This document shows, piece by piece, positions 48,123-59,131 of a stretch of 64,000 nucleotides of DNA. The stretch covers positions 62,720,099 through 62,784,098 of the forward strand of contig NC_133531.1 in the NCBI RefSeq assembly GCF_048544455.1. Direction: 5' to 3'. Both the position numbers and the translations under genes were made by a program. This stretch comes from Silene latifolia. Lineage: Eukaryota; Streptophyta; Magnoliopsida; Caryophyllales; Caryophyllaceae. The notes under the pieces were generated by a model that had not been told where the DNA came from, searched no databases, and saw only the letters and a program-made list of their open reading frames with translations. Within the stretch, counting starts at the first letter, position 1, and each line of letters opens with the position of its first letter.

Positions 48123-48773
48123 TGATCAAGCACGTAGGCGTCGAAAAGCAAGATCGCGGTCTTAGAATGCAAACGGAGAAGAGCAGGGCGGACACTCACG
48201 TGAGAAATATGTGAGGCGGAGGCCTCTATTTATACTAATCACACGAAGGAATTATGGTGAGGGTAAAATTAGGAAAGGAATCCGGAAAAAATCTGGAAAC
48301 TGAAGAAAATGCAGCCCAGGAGGAGGCGCGAATGGGCTGCGACCTTTCCAAGAGGCGCAACACCTGTTGCGTTCTCTCTTGGGCAGTTTCTTTCTCAGCA
48401 AGAAAGATTTCCGCTGTTGATTTTAGGAATTAGGGAAGATGCAAGCTTCCTTATTCTACAAGGTAGATTTTTCCGTGATAAAAGATAAAATTTTGGAATA
48501 TTTCTCCGGAAAATTCCAGAATATTCCGACTCGGGTTTTAGACGATTTAGAAAATGGAAACGGGTTTTGACCCGGACTCCAAATGAACTCTAATTACTGT
48601 CAAAATGACCGTATCGGTGCGTAGATGATGACCATGAGGTTGACTCGACTTTTGGAGCTATCACGTATCGACGAACTTACGAAATGTCATAAATCGCTCC
48701 GCAAAATCAATCAAACATGCGGCCCAATCATCACTGGGTGGTTGGCGGGAGGTGCAGAAACGAGGTGTCTATA
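48123..48773 (-). repeat. Tat-type LTR fragment with promoter
   Basis: The minus strand begins TATAGACACCTCGTTTCTGC at 48773 and continues GATTGGGCCGCATG, typical of Tat LTR starts (usually TGTAGACACC; first bases changed here). A TATA-like TATAAATA lies at 48234-48227, followed by GAGGCCTCCGCCTC. It breaks at the TCGAT insertion site of the long-LTR element and continues at 38433, where protease coding soon follows, so the rest of the LTR, primer site and gag were deleted earlier. Confidence 0.7.
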
Positions 48774-50333
48774 GGGAGATCTTGGATTGTCCATATCGTG
48801 TGGGGGTTATAGTGGTGGTCATGGCTGGTGGAATGGGTGGCGTTTGGATGGTAGAAAATGGGGTTGAAACGGGGCATATGGGTTGGGTGTGTTTGCTGTT
48901 GTTGTTGTTATTGTTATTATTGATGTCGGCTTCTTATAGTGGCTGCCGTGGTTGTGGGCTAGTGGTTGTGTCCATCGTGGTCAAGGGAGGCCACGGTGGT
49001 GATGGTGGCAACAGTAGTGGTTGCATTGGTTACGAAGGTCTTTAGTGGTGTTTAGAGGGAGTGTGTGATGGGGTGCGTTGTTGTGGTGAGGCTGTCATTG
49101 GTGGTTGTTGCAGCAACTATTTGGGCTATTGGTCGTGGACCACCATGGCTGGTGGCGGGGGTCCACGGTGGCAGCGGGGGTAATGGTTGTCGGAGCTAGG
49201 AGGGAGTTCGGGTCTGAGTACGAGTCGGGATTTTAAATAGCATAAGACGGGTTTTTATTTAATGAATTGAATTCGTATTTCATTTAATCATATTAGTTAG
49301 TAATTATATTTAATTATCGTAATTAGGTACCAACTTTATGGAGGAGCGCATTTGTATCTGTTTGCTTATAGCGGGATTTGCTAAAAGGTTAGTTAATCCT
49401 ACTCAGTTTTAATATATTTGAATGGTCGTGTGAGTCGTGTTTTAGTACTCATTGCATTATAACATGTTGTCGCGAATTCATATGTTACGGAAATGTATTA
49501 TGACATGATATTGGTTAAGATGACTTGATGAGTCGGTAATTGGTATATTGTGAGGTATCTTGCATTTATTGTATTTGTCATGTGTATTGGAGGATATGAC
49601 GGTTGGGATTGTTTGGTTGTTCTTGAGGAGACGGAAGGCGGTTGGGAGGCTGTCTTACGCTTGAGTCACCTCTTGGAGCTTCCCACTGCAAGAGGGATGT
49701 GCACATTAATGACTTGAATTTTAAGGGACTCGTGTAGTTGAGACACGATATCTGGCAGGGGACCCGGTTGGCTTTCGGGCCCGGTACGTCTAGGCGTGTC
49801 CCGGTACCTGTTTGTGAGTTGTGGTGTCGTGGGCGTGTCCCTGGCACCAGTGGTTGTGGGTACGTCTGGGCGTGTCCCGGTACCGGCATGGTGGTTATTT
49901 GATAGCGTTTCATTCATATTATAGTCATGTTGCATACTCACACAGTTTGAGTTGTGTCTCACTTTATTTTTTAAAACAGAAGTTTGTGTGTCTGTGTAAT
50001 TGTCACCTATTTCCGGGGTGGCCTGTGTCGATCCATATGGTATTTCCGATCATATGGGGAGCAGGTTAAGTACAGGTTTTGCTTGTTGACGTTATCGGGA
50101 TTTGGGCCGCGCCATGGACTTGGAATCGAGTAACATAGCATATATGACATAGATGGTAGTCGACTTGTAAATTGTATAGTTCACATTTATTCATTTGTTT
50201 ACATTTATGTAATCACTAAACTTATTATTTATTTAATGAAGTTTCTTAATTATAATTCCGATTTCAGTGCCTCGGGAAACCGAGACAGTAATATTTCCTA
50301 ATTACCTTGGCCAGGTAAGAAGGGGGTGTTACA
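48774..50333 (+). repeat. Unresolved LTR-like stretch
   Basis: Ends GAAGGGGGTGTTACA at 50333, like the TGTTACA end of the 52333 LTR. It contains AGAGGGATGTGCACATTAATG (49691-49711), a block shared with 53040-53065 and, inverted, with about 7065-7085. The left part (48774-49200) is GGTGG/TTG-rich low-complexity sequence and may be host DNA. I see no clear LTR start, so the left limit is uncertain. No gene. Confidence 0.4.
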
Positions 50334-50535
50334 GTGGTGGTGTCGGGTGGCTGGTGGTTGTGAGGGAGAAGATTTGGTTTTTTATTAGTTTAGATTTTTT
50401 TATTTAATTAGATTTTAGAGAGAGGGAGTGAATAATATTATGTGAGATGAGAGCGAAGTAAATGAGAGAAAAATGATATATAGTGAATTAGGGTGGATTA
50501 GTGATTAATTAGTGAGGGTAGAGAGAGAGAGAGGA

Positions 50536-50584
<49 letters not shown>

Positions 50585-50659
50585 TAGAGAGATAGATTAA
50601 ATTAGTATATTAATCCCCTTTTCTTCCTTCTAATCTCAGCCATCCATTTTCCTTATCCA
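50334..50659. other. AT-rich spacer with microsatellite
   Basis: GGTGG-rich start, then AT-rich sequence, a GA microsatellite and a short stretch before LINE coding begins. Nothing else recognised. Confidence 0.5.
50521..50594. repeat. (GA)n microsatellite
   Basis: Mostly uninterrupted GA dinucleotides with a few A or T substitutions. Confidence 0.95.
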
Positions 50660-52332
50660 ATGACTTACTCTTGTTCATGCACAACCCATAGGTTTCAGAG
50701 AAAAACGGGAATGCTCTTATTAAAAATTTTACAGAATTCAAGTCACCTTTGCAGAACAGGAGTAATTCATCAACAAAAGCAAGATGACTCAACTTCAGGC
50801 CCCTGCACAATAAGTGAAATTTGAAGGCAGGTTTGGTGGTAACTACATGATCATGATTCTGGATAAGTATTCCAAACATATGGTGAATAACAATGGGGAC
50901 ATAGGGTCCCCTTGTCTCAACCCTCGTTTACTCTTGAAATAGCCAAACTGTGACCCATTCAGTGAAATAGTGAATGAAGTGGTAGTCACACATTGAATAA
51001 TCCAGTTTATCATTTGATCAGGGAAATCAAGGGCCTTCAGCATATCACCAACAAATGGCCATTCAATTGTGTCATGCTTTCCTTAAATATACTTTCATCA
51101 GGGTCCTAGGAGTGCCACTCTTCCTACTATATATTCTTACCAGATCCTGGCATATAAGAATATTATCCATAATTTCCTTATATCTTATAAATTAAAGGCA
51201 CTTTGATTCATACTAATGATATCAGCCAAGATTCCTGCCATTCTATTACAAATGATCTTGGAGATACACTTGTAGATGACATTGCAGCAGGCTATGAGTC
51301 TAAAATCTTGTATTGTACTTGGATTATCTATTTTAGGTATCAGAGTAATGATTGTACCATTGATTTGTTACAAAATCCTGCCACTCTTGAAGTATTCCAT
51401 CAATGCCCTCACCACATCACCCCCAATAATTTCATAGGCATCTCCGTAAAAACCTGATGAGAACCCATCAAGCCCAGGGGATTTCTCTACATGTATAGAA
51501 ATAGAGCCTCCTTAAATTCTGCCTCATTCACCTCCTGAACCATCATGGTGGCCTGCTCCTTGGAGATAGTCTTACCCCTCCTCACCACTAGTACAAACCT
51601 TGGTCACCTTTTTAGAACTGCCCAGGAGGTATTGATAATACTCAATGAAAGCCTGCTCAATGGTGCTAACCTCATTATACTCAAATCCATACATATATTT
51701 GATTTTCATGACAATATTTTGAGCTCTTCTTGCCTTAATGGAGTTATGAAAGAATCTGGTATTGTCATCAGCTAGGTTAACCCATTTTACCTTAGCTTTT
51801 TTAAGCTAAGAAGGAGTTGTTAGCTTCATCCAATTCTTTATATGATTGAGCTCCTTTTTCCTTAGCTTGAAGAATCAGATTTTTAGGATCAGCATATAAG
51901 TGTCTTTGGAGATCCTCTAGCAACAACCTGTCAACCATTGCAACATTCTCAATATCCCCAAACCCTTCATTGTTCAATTTCTTTAATGTATGTTTCAGTC
52001 TTTTTAATTTCTTGACAAGTTGAAACATATGGCATCCCTGAATATGCTCACACCATGCTTCAGCAACAGTCAGCTTTAATTTATTCCTCCTGCCCCCACA
52101 TATTATAATATTTGAAACTGCCTTTCCTTCTCTCATTGTCCCCCTAGAGTTGAATAAGACAAAGGTTATAATCATATAGATCCTCAGGTAAGAAGGACAC
52201 TACCCCTGTTGGCCCATTGAGAATCCACTCATCATTAGCCATTACCCTATCAATCCTGCTAGATACTCTAGCATCACCCAATTGTTTATTATTCCAGGTA
52301 AAATAAGCACCAGTAGTAACCAAATCATAAAG
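50660..52332 (-). pseudogene. LINE ORF2: endonuclease end, linker and RT part
   Basis: Minus-strand non-LTR retrotransposon. From the right: RIDRVMANDEW (endonuclease C-terminus, about 52250), a linker with KKLKRLKHTLKKLNNEGFGD, then RT with GLRQGDPMSPLLF (about 50935) and FVDELLLF (about 50790), where the family has FADD; the catalytic DD is VDE here. Several frameshifts and stops. The sequence stops looking like LINE at about 50660, in the middle of RT, so the 3' end is missing, unlike the usual 5' truncation. Confidence 0.85.
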
Positions 52333-53638
52333 TGTAATACTACGGTTTTCTTGTCCTACCTTACTCGGTCTAGTAAGTTGTCGAGTGCTTTTTAAACAGT
52401 CTACTGTTTTGAGTGCACTCGGCCGAGTAGGTCGTACTCGGCTGAGTATCCCAGGTACTCGACTGAGTACCCGATCTGACGGATTAATTTCCGCGGTTTT
52501 TAATTAAGATGAATAGAGGTTATAAATTACGCTTTATCAGTTACTAAATCATTTTTACAAAACCTAAAATACGTTTACCACTCCTCTAATCATCTTCATC
52601 ACTCCCAAGTCTATTTTGTTCGATCGTGAGTCTACATCTATTTTTCCTTACCGGTTTCGTTGGTAAGTATCTAGCGCTTTTTTAATCAGTTTGTGGTTGT
52701 CGTTTGAGATTTGCCCTAAGTTGGGTTAGGATGAGGGTAAAGGCTGATTAGTGATGGTTTATGAAATAATATTGTTTGATTATTCTTTGCTAGGTGACGA
52801 TTTCATAGAAAAGCAATTTAAGCCTCGTTGTTGTTGTTGATTTGTAGAATCTGCAAATAAGGTAGGGTTTCCCTACTCAATTGATTGCATAATTGATTAT
52901 AAGATGGCACTTGTATTGGTCATTGGTATTATTATTGTGATTGTGGTTGTTTGTAATATCTCTGGTTATTGTTACTGTTGGTTAAGCCATTTTCGGGAGA
53001 TGGTCTTCACATCCAAGTTCGCTCCTTGTGGCTCCCGTCACAAGGGGGATGTGCACATTAATGATCTGGGTTCGGTCGTTGCGATGAGCGGGATTTAGGA
53101 GGTACGGCTGCGGTCCCCACTGGCGGCGAGGGTTACCTGGTGCGATGGGTAACCGACCACACAATTCGGTGTGTAGTCGGTTACTGGCTACTATTGGAGT
53201 TTGGAGGTTGGTTATTACAGTTTGGATTGAATTGTGAATTGGTTTTTGTATCTGTGATTTCTTATTTTGGTTATGCAGTTGACTGCCTCGTTTATTGTTT
53301 TCAAAACTGTGATGATCTATTCGGAGACGGTGAGCAGTTGGTTTAGCAGGTAATGTCTGGTGGATGTAGCTCGCGGGTCATGGATGGGGTCGTGTCATCA
53401 CCGTTCGTCTAGCTAGCTTCCGTTGTCACTTAAACTTTAGTTCTTTTGGTTGTTTTGGAGTTAGTTGTAATAGTTTTGGTTTAACTTTGAGTTGTATTTT
53501 AATTAAACAGTTTTGTACTGTTAATATATGTTCTTTGATGGTCCATTTGATATACTTTACCTCGGCTAACCGTGATGGTAACACCTTGATATGCTAAGGT
53601 GGTCTTGGTAAGGCATCTTGGTGTATTGGGGTGTTACA
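52333..53638 (+). repeat. Solo LTR (TGTAATAC family) inside the LINE
   Basis: 1306 bp, TGTAATACTACGGTTTTC to GGGGTGTTACA. Flanks TAAAG (52328-52332) and TAAAC (53639-53643), a target duplication with one mismatch. LINE endonuclease coding continues on both sides. No internal region or second LTR, hence solo. Contains a TATA-like box TATAAATT at 52521-52528. Relative of 6590-7828. Confidence 0.88.
52416..52469 (+). repeat. Palindrome array CTCGGCCGAG type, three units
   Basis: Units at 52416-52429, 52435-52448 and 52456-52469; a decayed fourth near 52362. About 52 bp upstream of the TATA-like box at 52521. Confidence 0.75.
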
Positions 53639-53918
53639 TAAACACCACACACATCCACACAACTTTGAAAGTCCCTAACCTCAACAGTAGTGATTGATGT
53701 ACATCCACACACATCCTATTCTCTCATCCATGTACAACACATTATTAAAATCTCCCATAATAAGCCAAGGTCCTGTTACTGCACCTTTCATGCTAATCAA
53801 AGAATTCCATAGTTGTCCTTTATCAACATCTTTGTTACACCCATAAACCAAAGAGCAGCTCCAATCATATCCATTCACAAGATAAGTGACATGTACAGGA
53901 ATGACCTGCATATCCTTC
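53639..53918 (-). pseudogene. LINE ORF2: middle of endonuclease
   Basis: The minus strand encodes LVNGYDWSCSLVYGCN and PWLIMGDFNNVLYMDERIG, the apurinic/apyrimidinic-like endonuclease with the GDFN metal-site motif. A frameshift or stop follows near the solo-LTR boundary. The remainder is at 63182-63433 (N-terminal) and 52332 leftward (C-terminal). Confidence 0.85.
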
Positions 53919-53923
53919 TTAAT

Positions 53924-55485
53924 TGATGTGACCCACAATTGTGCACATTTAGTCCCCTAACTAGCCTCGTTTCCATGCTTTCTAGCACTCATTAGGGTCG
54001 TTTCTATCTTATGTTCCCTACTTTACACATTCTATGAGGTTTTAGTGCCCTTTGTAGGGGAGGATGCTAAGCCTTGCGTATATGGAAGCAAAAGCGGAGC
54101 CAAATTGATCGCATCTAACGACCAAGCAACAAAGAGGATGCTAATACTAAAGCACTAAATAAATAAATCAAGTAAAATGGGCATTGACAAAGACCCCAAC
54201 GGCTCCTCAATGATCCCCACGAATCTTGAGGCAGTCAAGAAGAAGAGGAGCCAAACTGTGAACAAATCCGGGCGTCCCGACATCAAGTCGGGCGACTTGT
54301 TGCTGAATCTGGGCGACTCAGAGCCCAAGTCAGGCGGATCATCAAGGAGCATAAGCGTCTATCATGGGCAAGTCGTGGGACTCCTCATGAGACATGTAAG
54401 GCATTAATCTTCATCTTAGGGAATTAATTGTCATTTAAGCCCTTTGTTACCCTAATACTTGTACTTAGTATAAATACTCCATTGTATTAGGAGATAGTCA
54501 CCAAGTCATTAGAGTAAATTGGAAATCAATTAGCTTAATTATATATTAATCCTTCCTTAATTGTTATTGAATAACTCATAGATCTAGTATTGGAATTGGA
54601 AGATTATTTGGGATTTATTGAAGAATTGACAACTCTTCATTCATTAATCAAGTTTTCCTTCTATCATTCCCTCTTTCCATTTGTTCATCATAAGTTTGGT
54701 ACAATTCTTCTACTCCTTGTTTTAAGTATTGTTTGTTTTCCTAATCACTCATCATGTTTGGACTTGTTAGTATGATTGACACCCCTATTACCATGCTCAA
54801 CACAACCATGAGTGAGTAGTCACCTAGCTAGGGTTAATGGGGGATTAGGGGAACTATAACATGGGGGTAGATTCATGCTTAATCTAATATATTATCATAT
54901 GATTGCTTACTTGTTGTAGTGTTAACCTATGCACATGTTATGCTTGATGAAATGTTAGACTATGAAACCTTGCATTTATTACCCATATCTTATCTTTTCA
55001 ACATGACTTGTAAGATATAAACTAACTCGAGTCTTGTTAGACCATGCATAGAAGTGAATAGGAAGAAAGTAAGTCGACTTGTAGGTGTTGTACAGTCTAG
55101 ACGACTCGACTTCGGGACCCAAATCTTCCTATGAACTGTAAGACATAAACTAACTCGGTTCCTCTATAACAATAATTGCTTGCAACTATGAAAACATGTT
55201 TGTATGATCACCGACATGAACCCCTATGATCCCATGACACCCTAGTGCTTTCATTAATTGTTTACATCCTTTTTTACCTTTCCACTTGCTTAGTAGTTTA
55301 GACACTCTCTTCAACTCAATCAATTTGTGACACCCTAAGACGTAACTACTTGCAATTGATAATTTAATTTGATATCCGTCCTTTGGGATCCGACATTAAA
55401 TTACCACTCTACTAAGAGTAGTTTGTTTGGTTATAAATATTGTTTTGGTTGGTTGACTTAGACGACAAAGTTTCGAACCGCACCA
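53924..55485 (+). repeat. 5' LTR of Athila-2
   Basis: 1562 bp, TGATGTGACCCACAATTGTG to AACCGCACCA. A GTCGGGCGACTT-type word array at about 54268-54340 precedes the TATA-like box. Confidence 0.93.
54469..54476 (+). promoter_or_regulatory. TATA-like box of Athila-2 LTR
   Basis: TATAAATA, conserved in the 3' LTR (58800-58807) and in the solo LTR (61377-61384). Probable core promoter. Confidence 0.65.
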
Positions 55486-55489
55486 AAAA

Positions 55490-55508
55490 TGGCGCCGTCG
55501 CCGGGGAC
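55490..55508 (+). other. Primer binding site, tRNA-Asp type (Athila-2)
   Basis: TGGCGCCGTCGCCGGGGAC, four bases after the LTR end. Confidence 0.92.
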
Positions 55509-55621
55509 GGTGTTCAATTGAATTTTTGTCATTAATTGTTGTTAGTTGTGTCTTTCTTTGCGTTGAGGAAAGCCTTTCCTCAAGGTATTTCTCACCTTTT
55601 TCTCTTAGTTTACTTTTCAAG

Positions 55622-55855
55622 ATGCATCGTATAGATTGTTGTGTAGAGGACCATGCAAGTTTTTTTCTCATCAAAGACCCTTTGGAAGCATTGGAGACCT
55701 TGGAAGCAAGTGAGGCCAACGGTAAACATTGGGCATTCGAAGTAGACCTCCTTGAAGCCGCTCTAGCCAACAAAGAGCTCGCGATTGAGCAATCCATGAG
55801 GATAAATGACATTCTCAAAGAAGCATCACAATCAACTATGGAAGAACAAGCATAA
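55622..55855 (+). pseudogene. Athila-2 coding remnant upstream of the deletion
   Basis: ATG at 55622, 77 residues to a TAA at 55853-55855: acidic, with KDPLEALETLEASEANGKHW and LLEAALANKELAIEQSM, probably helical. It may come from the stretch between protease and RT of Athila pol; I cannot place it firmly. RT coding starts at once after the stop, in mid-domain. Confidence 0.45.
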
Positions 55856-55861
55856 TCTTGT

Positions 55862-56755
55862 TTGCATAATCTATCTCTTCTCTTGCAAAAGTGTGAAGAT
55901 GTGAGTCTTGTGTTAAATTGGGAAAAGTGTCATTTTTTGGTCAACGAAGGTATTGTCCTAGGTCATTTGATTACGGAAAAGTGCATCGAGGTTGAGAAAG
56001 CCAAAGTTGAAGTGATAGAGAAACTACCACCACCCGTGAATATCAAAGGGGTGCGGAGTTTTCTCGGTCATGCGGGGTTTTACCGACGATTCATAAAAGA
56101 TTTTTCCAAAATTGCAAAACCTCTCACTCAACTTTTGCTTAAGGATGCCCCATTCCAATTTACTAATGAGTGTGTTGAAGCTTTTGATAGAATCAAAGAG
56201 GCTCTAATTTCGGCACCAATCATTCAACCCCCAAATGTGGAGCTACCTTTTGAGATAATGTGTGATGCAAGCAACTATGCCGTTACCGCGGTTCTTGGCC
56301 AACGAGTGGGGAAAGCTTTACATGCCATATACTATATAAGCAAGACCCTTGATGCATCACAAATCAACTGTGATACCACAGAAAAGGAACTTATTGCTAT
56401 AGTGTATGCTTTGGACAAATTCCGCTCCTACTTGCTTGGATAAAAGGTTATTGTATTTTCGGATCACGCTTGTTGAGGTGGATATTATTACTCCAAGAGT
56501 TTGACCAAGAGATAAGGGACAAGAAAGGAGTCGAAAATGTAGTAGCGGATCATTTGTCAAGAATTCGATTTGATAACAAAGATGAAGATACACTCATCAA
56601 TGATTCCTTTCCCGCTGATATTCTAATGGCCATCCACACACAACTTGAGAGGCATACCACACCATGGTTTGCCGATTTTTCAAACTACATTGTAGGAGGA
56701 GTTCTCCCTCTGAAATTGAACTACAACCAAGGAAAGAGGTTCCTATTGAAGTGAA
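55862..56755 (+). pseudogene. pol: Athila RT thumb and RNase H
   Basis: Starts inside RT after the catalytic box: LNWEKCHFLVNEGIVLGH, then GVRSFLGHAGFYRRFIKDFS and RNase H with [35 protein letters not shown] and VFSDHA. A TAA at 56441-56443 and a deletion right after SDHA (about 40-50 bp by comparison with the family) break the frame; it resumes [19 protein letters not shown] and VVADHLSRI. The RT active site is gone. Confidence 0.88.
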
Positions 56756-58021
56756 GAGATACTTTTGGGATGATCCCAACCTCTACAAAGCATATAGTGA
56801 TGGGCTTTATCGAAAATGTGTCCCACAATGGGAAGTACAAGGGGTTTTGGAAGGTTGTAACTCATCCCCTTATGGAGGACATCATGGATCAAGGAGAATA
56901 ATTGCCAAAGTCTTGCAATCGGGCTTCTATTGGCCTACCATGTTTGAAGATGCTAGAGAATTCATCCTCTATTGTGACCCTTGCCAAAGAATCGGCAACA
57001 TATCTTGGGGAAATGAGATGCCACAACAAGGCATATTGGAAGTTGAAATCTTTGATGTTTGCTGAATAGATTATCAAGGTCCTTTTGTATCATCTCAAGC
57101 AACAAATACATTCTAGTTGCCGTAGACTACATGTCCAAGTGGGTAGAAGCAATTGCTACTCCAACCGATGATGCAAAGACGGTGACCAAGCTTTTGAAGA
57201 AAGTAATATTCCCAATATTTGGAGTTCCTAGAGCGATCATTAGTGATGGTGGATCACATTTCCATGAAAAGAAGCTTGCATCTCTCTTGAAAAAGTATGG
57301 TGTTCAACATAGAACCGGCTTGGGATACCATCCTCAAACAAGCGGTCAAGTTGAAGTTTCAAATAGAGAGATCAAACAAATCCTTGAGAAGGTTGTTAAC
57401 AAAACTCGTAAAGATTGGAGCATGAAGCTTGATGACTCTCTTTGGGCTTATAGGACGGCTTATAAGACACCCATAAGAACTTCACCATACAAGATAGTAG
57501 ATGGAAAGGCTTGTCACTTACCACTTGAATTGGAATACAAAGCCTTTTGGGCCATCAAAACACTCAATCTTGATCTCAAGCTAAGTGGTGAGAAGAGGAT
57601 ATTGCAAATTGAAGAATTGGAGGAATTTCGGCTTCACTCTTCTGAAAATGCAAGGATCTACAAGGAACGGACCAAGTTGCTCCATGATAGGAGAATCGAA
57701 CAAAAGTTCTTGCACAAGGTAGACAAAGTCCTTCTATTCAACTCTCGATATCGGCTCTTCCCCGAAAAGTTGAACTCACGATGGACGGGTCCTTTTCTTA
57801 TCACAAACGTTGGAAATTATGGAGACTTTGAGCTAATGTCGGAAGATGGGAATCGGTTCAAAGTTAATGCTCAACGTATCAAGCCTTACTATGAAGGAGC
57901 TCTTGTAGGAGACGTTAAGGTAACTCGCCTTGAGCCTTCCACCCCCCCCCCCCCCCCCCCGAGATCTAGCATCAAAATGGAGGAGAGTTTGGTGGAGACC
58001 TTCCTAAACTACCACTTATAA
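56756..58021 (+). pseudogene. pol: Athila integrase
   Basis: Zinc region GGHHGSRRIIAKVLQSGFYW and YCDPCQRIG, then a stop at 57063-57065 and a frameshift near 57100. The core is open from there: [30 protein letters not shown] and [18 protein letters not shown]; the first Asp is in IDYQGPF. The C-terminus has [23 protein letters not shown] and [11 protein letters not shown], then a proline run encoded by C19, and ends at TAA 58019-58021. All catalytic residues are present, split over two frames. Confidence 0.88.
57942..57960 (+). repeat. C19 homopolymer
   Basis: Nineteen consecutive C near the end of integrase, coding for proline. A C14 tract lies in the 3' LTR at 62902-62915. Confidence 0.92.
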
Positions 58022-59131
58022 ATATACTAACCTACTTACTTGCATTTTAACTTCATTGCATTTTCAATTCCTTGTTTTAACTACAACTTTTGACATGAGA
58101 GCAAGTGAGGGAGGGATTCTAATGGATGTCTTGTTGTGAGTTGAAGGGGCAGAGTGAGATCCGCTAATTGTCTTACATCGTCTAGTTACTAATAAGGGTC
58201 ATAGTTTAAGTTACCTCTTTACTTGGGACGAGCAAAGGTTCGATTTGGGGATATTTGATGTGACCCATAATTGTGCACATTTAGTCCCCTAACTAGCCTT
58301 GTTTCTATGCTTTCTAGCACCCATTAGGGCTGTTTCTATCTTATGTTCCCTACATTGCACATTCTATGAGGTTTTAGTGCCCTTTGTAGGGGAGGATGCT
58401 AAGCCTTGTGCATATGGAAGCAAAAGTGGAGTCAAATTGATCGCATCTAACGACCAAGCAACAAAGAGGATACTAATACTAAAGGCCTAAGTAAATAAAT
58501 AAAGTAAAATGGGTATTGACAAAGACCCCCACGGCTCTTCAACGATCCCCAGGGATCTTGAGGCAGTCACGAAGATGAGGACCAAACTGTGCACTAATCC
58601 GGGCATCCCGACTTCAAGTCGGGCGACTTGTTGCTGAATCCGGGTGACTCAGATCCCAAGTCGGGCGGATCTTCAAGCAGCATAAGCGCCTATCATGGGC
58701 AGGTCGTGGGACTCCTCATGAGACTTGTAAGGCATTAGTCTTCATCTTAGGGATTTAATTGTCATTTAAGCCCTTAGTTATCCTAATACTTGTACTTAGT
58801 ATAAATACTTCATTGTATTAGGAGATAGTCACCAAGTCATTAGAGTAGATTAGAAATCAATTAGCTTAATTACATATTAATCCTTCCTTAATTGTAATTG
58901 AATAACTCTTAGATCTAGTATTGGAATTGGAAGATTATTTGGGATTTACTGAAGAATTGACAACTCTTCATTCATTAATCAAGATTTCCTTCTATCATTC
59001 CCTCTTTCCATTTGTTCATCATAAGTTTGGTACAATTCTTTTACTCCTTGTTTTAAGTATTGTTTGTTTTCCTAACCACTCATCATGTTTGGACTTGTTA
59101 GTATGAGTGACACCCCTATTACCATGTTCAA

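Larger units (their letters stand above)
16984..48773 (-). mobile_element. Old Tat-type gypsy element, split by three insertions
   Basis: Pieces on the minus strand: LTR fragment 48773-48123, protease 38433-37880, linker 37879-36944, RT 27140-26033, RNase H pair 26032-25104, integrase 25103-23652, then a tail with an antisense ORF (18095-16984). Between pieces lie the long-LTR element (38439-48117), the gag-only copia (27146-36938) and the deletion copia (18625-23614); each has a perfect 5-bp duplication, so the host sequence joins exactly when they are removed. A second RNase H after the first, and an antisense ORF after integrase, are marks of the Tat/Ogre clade. Gag is missing. Its 3' LTR is not in the window. 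Confidence 0.85.

Noticed and set aside
48752..49045. 97-residue Gly/Val/Leu-rich ORF with a run of leucines
   Set aside because: Low-complexity GGTGG/TTG sequence gives this composition in any frame; its start overlaps the Tat LTR.
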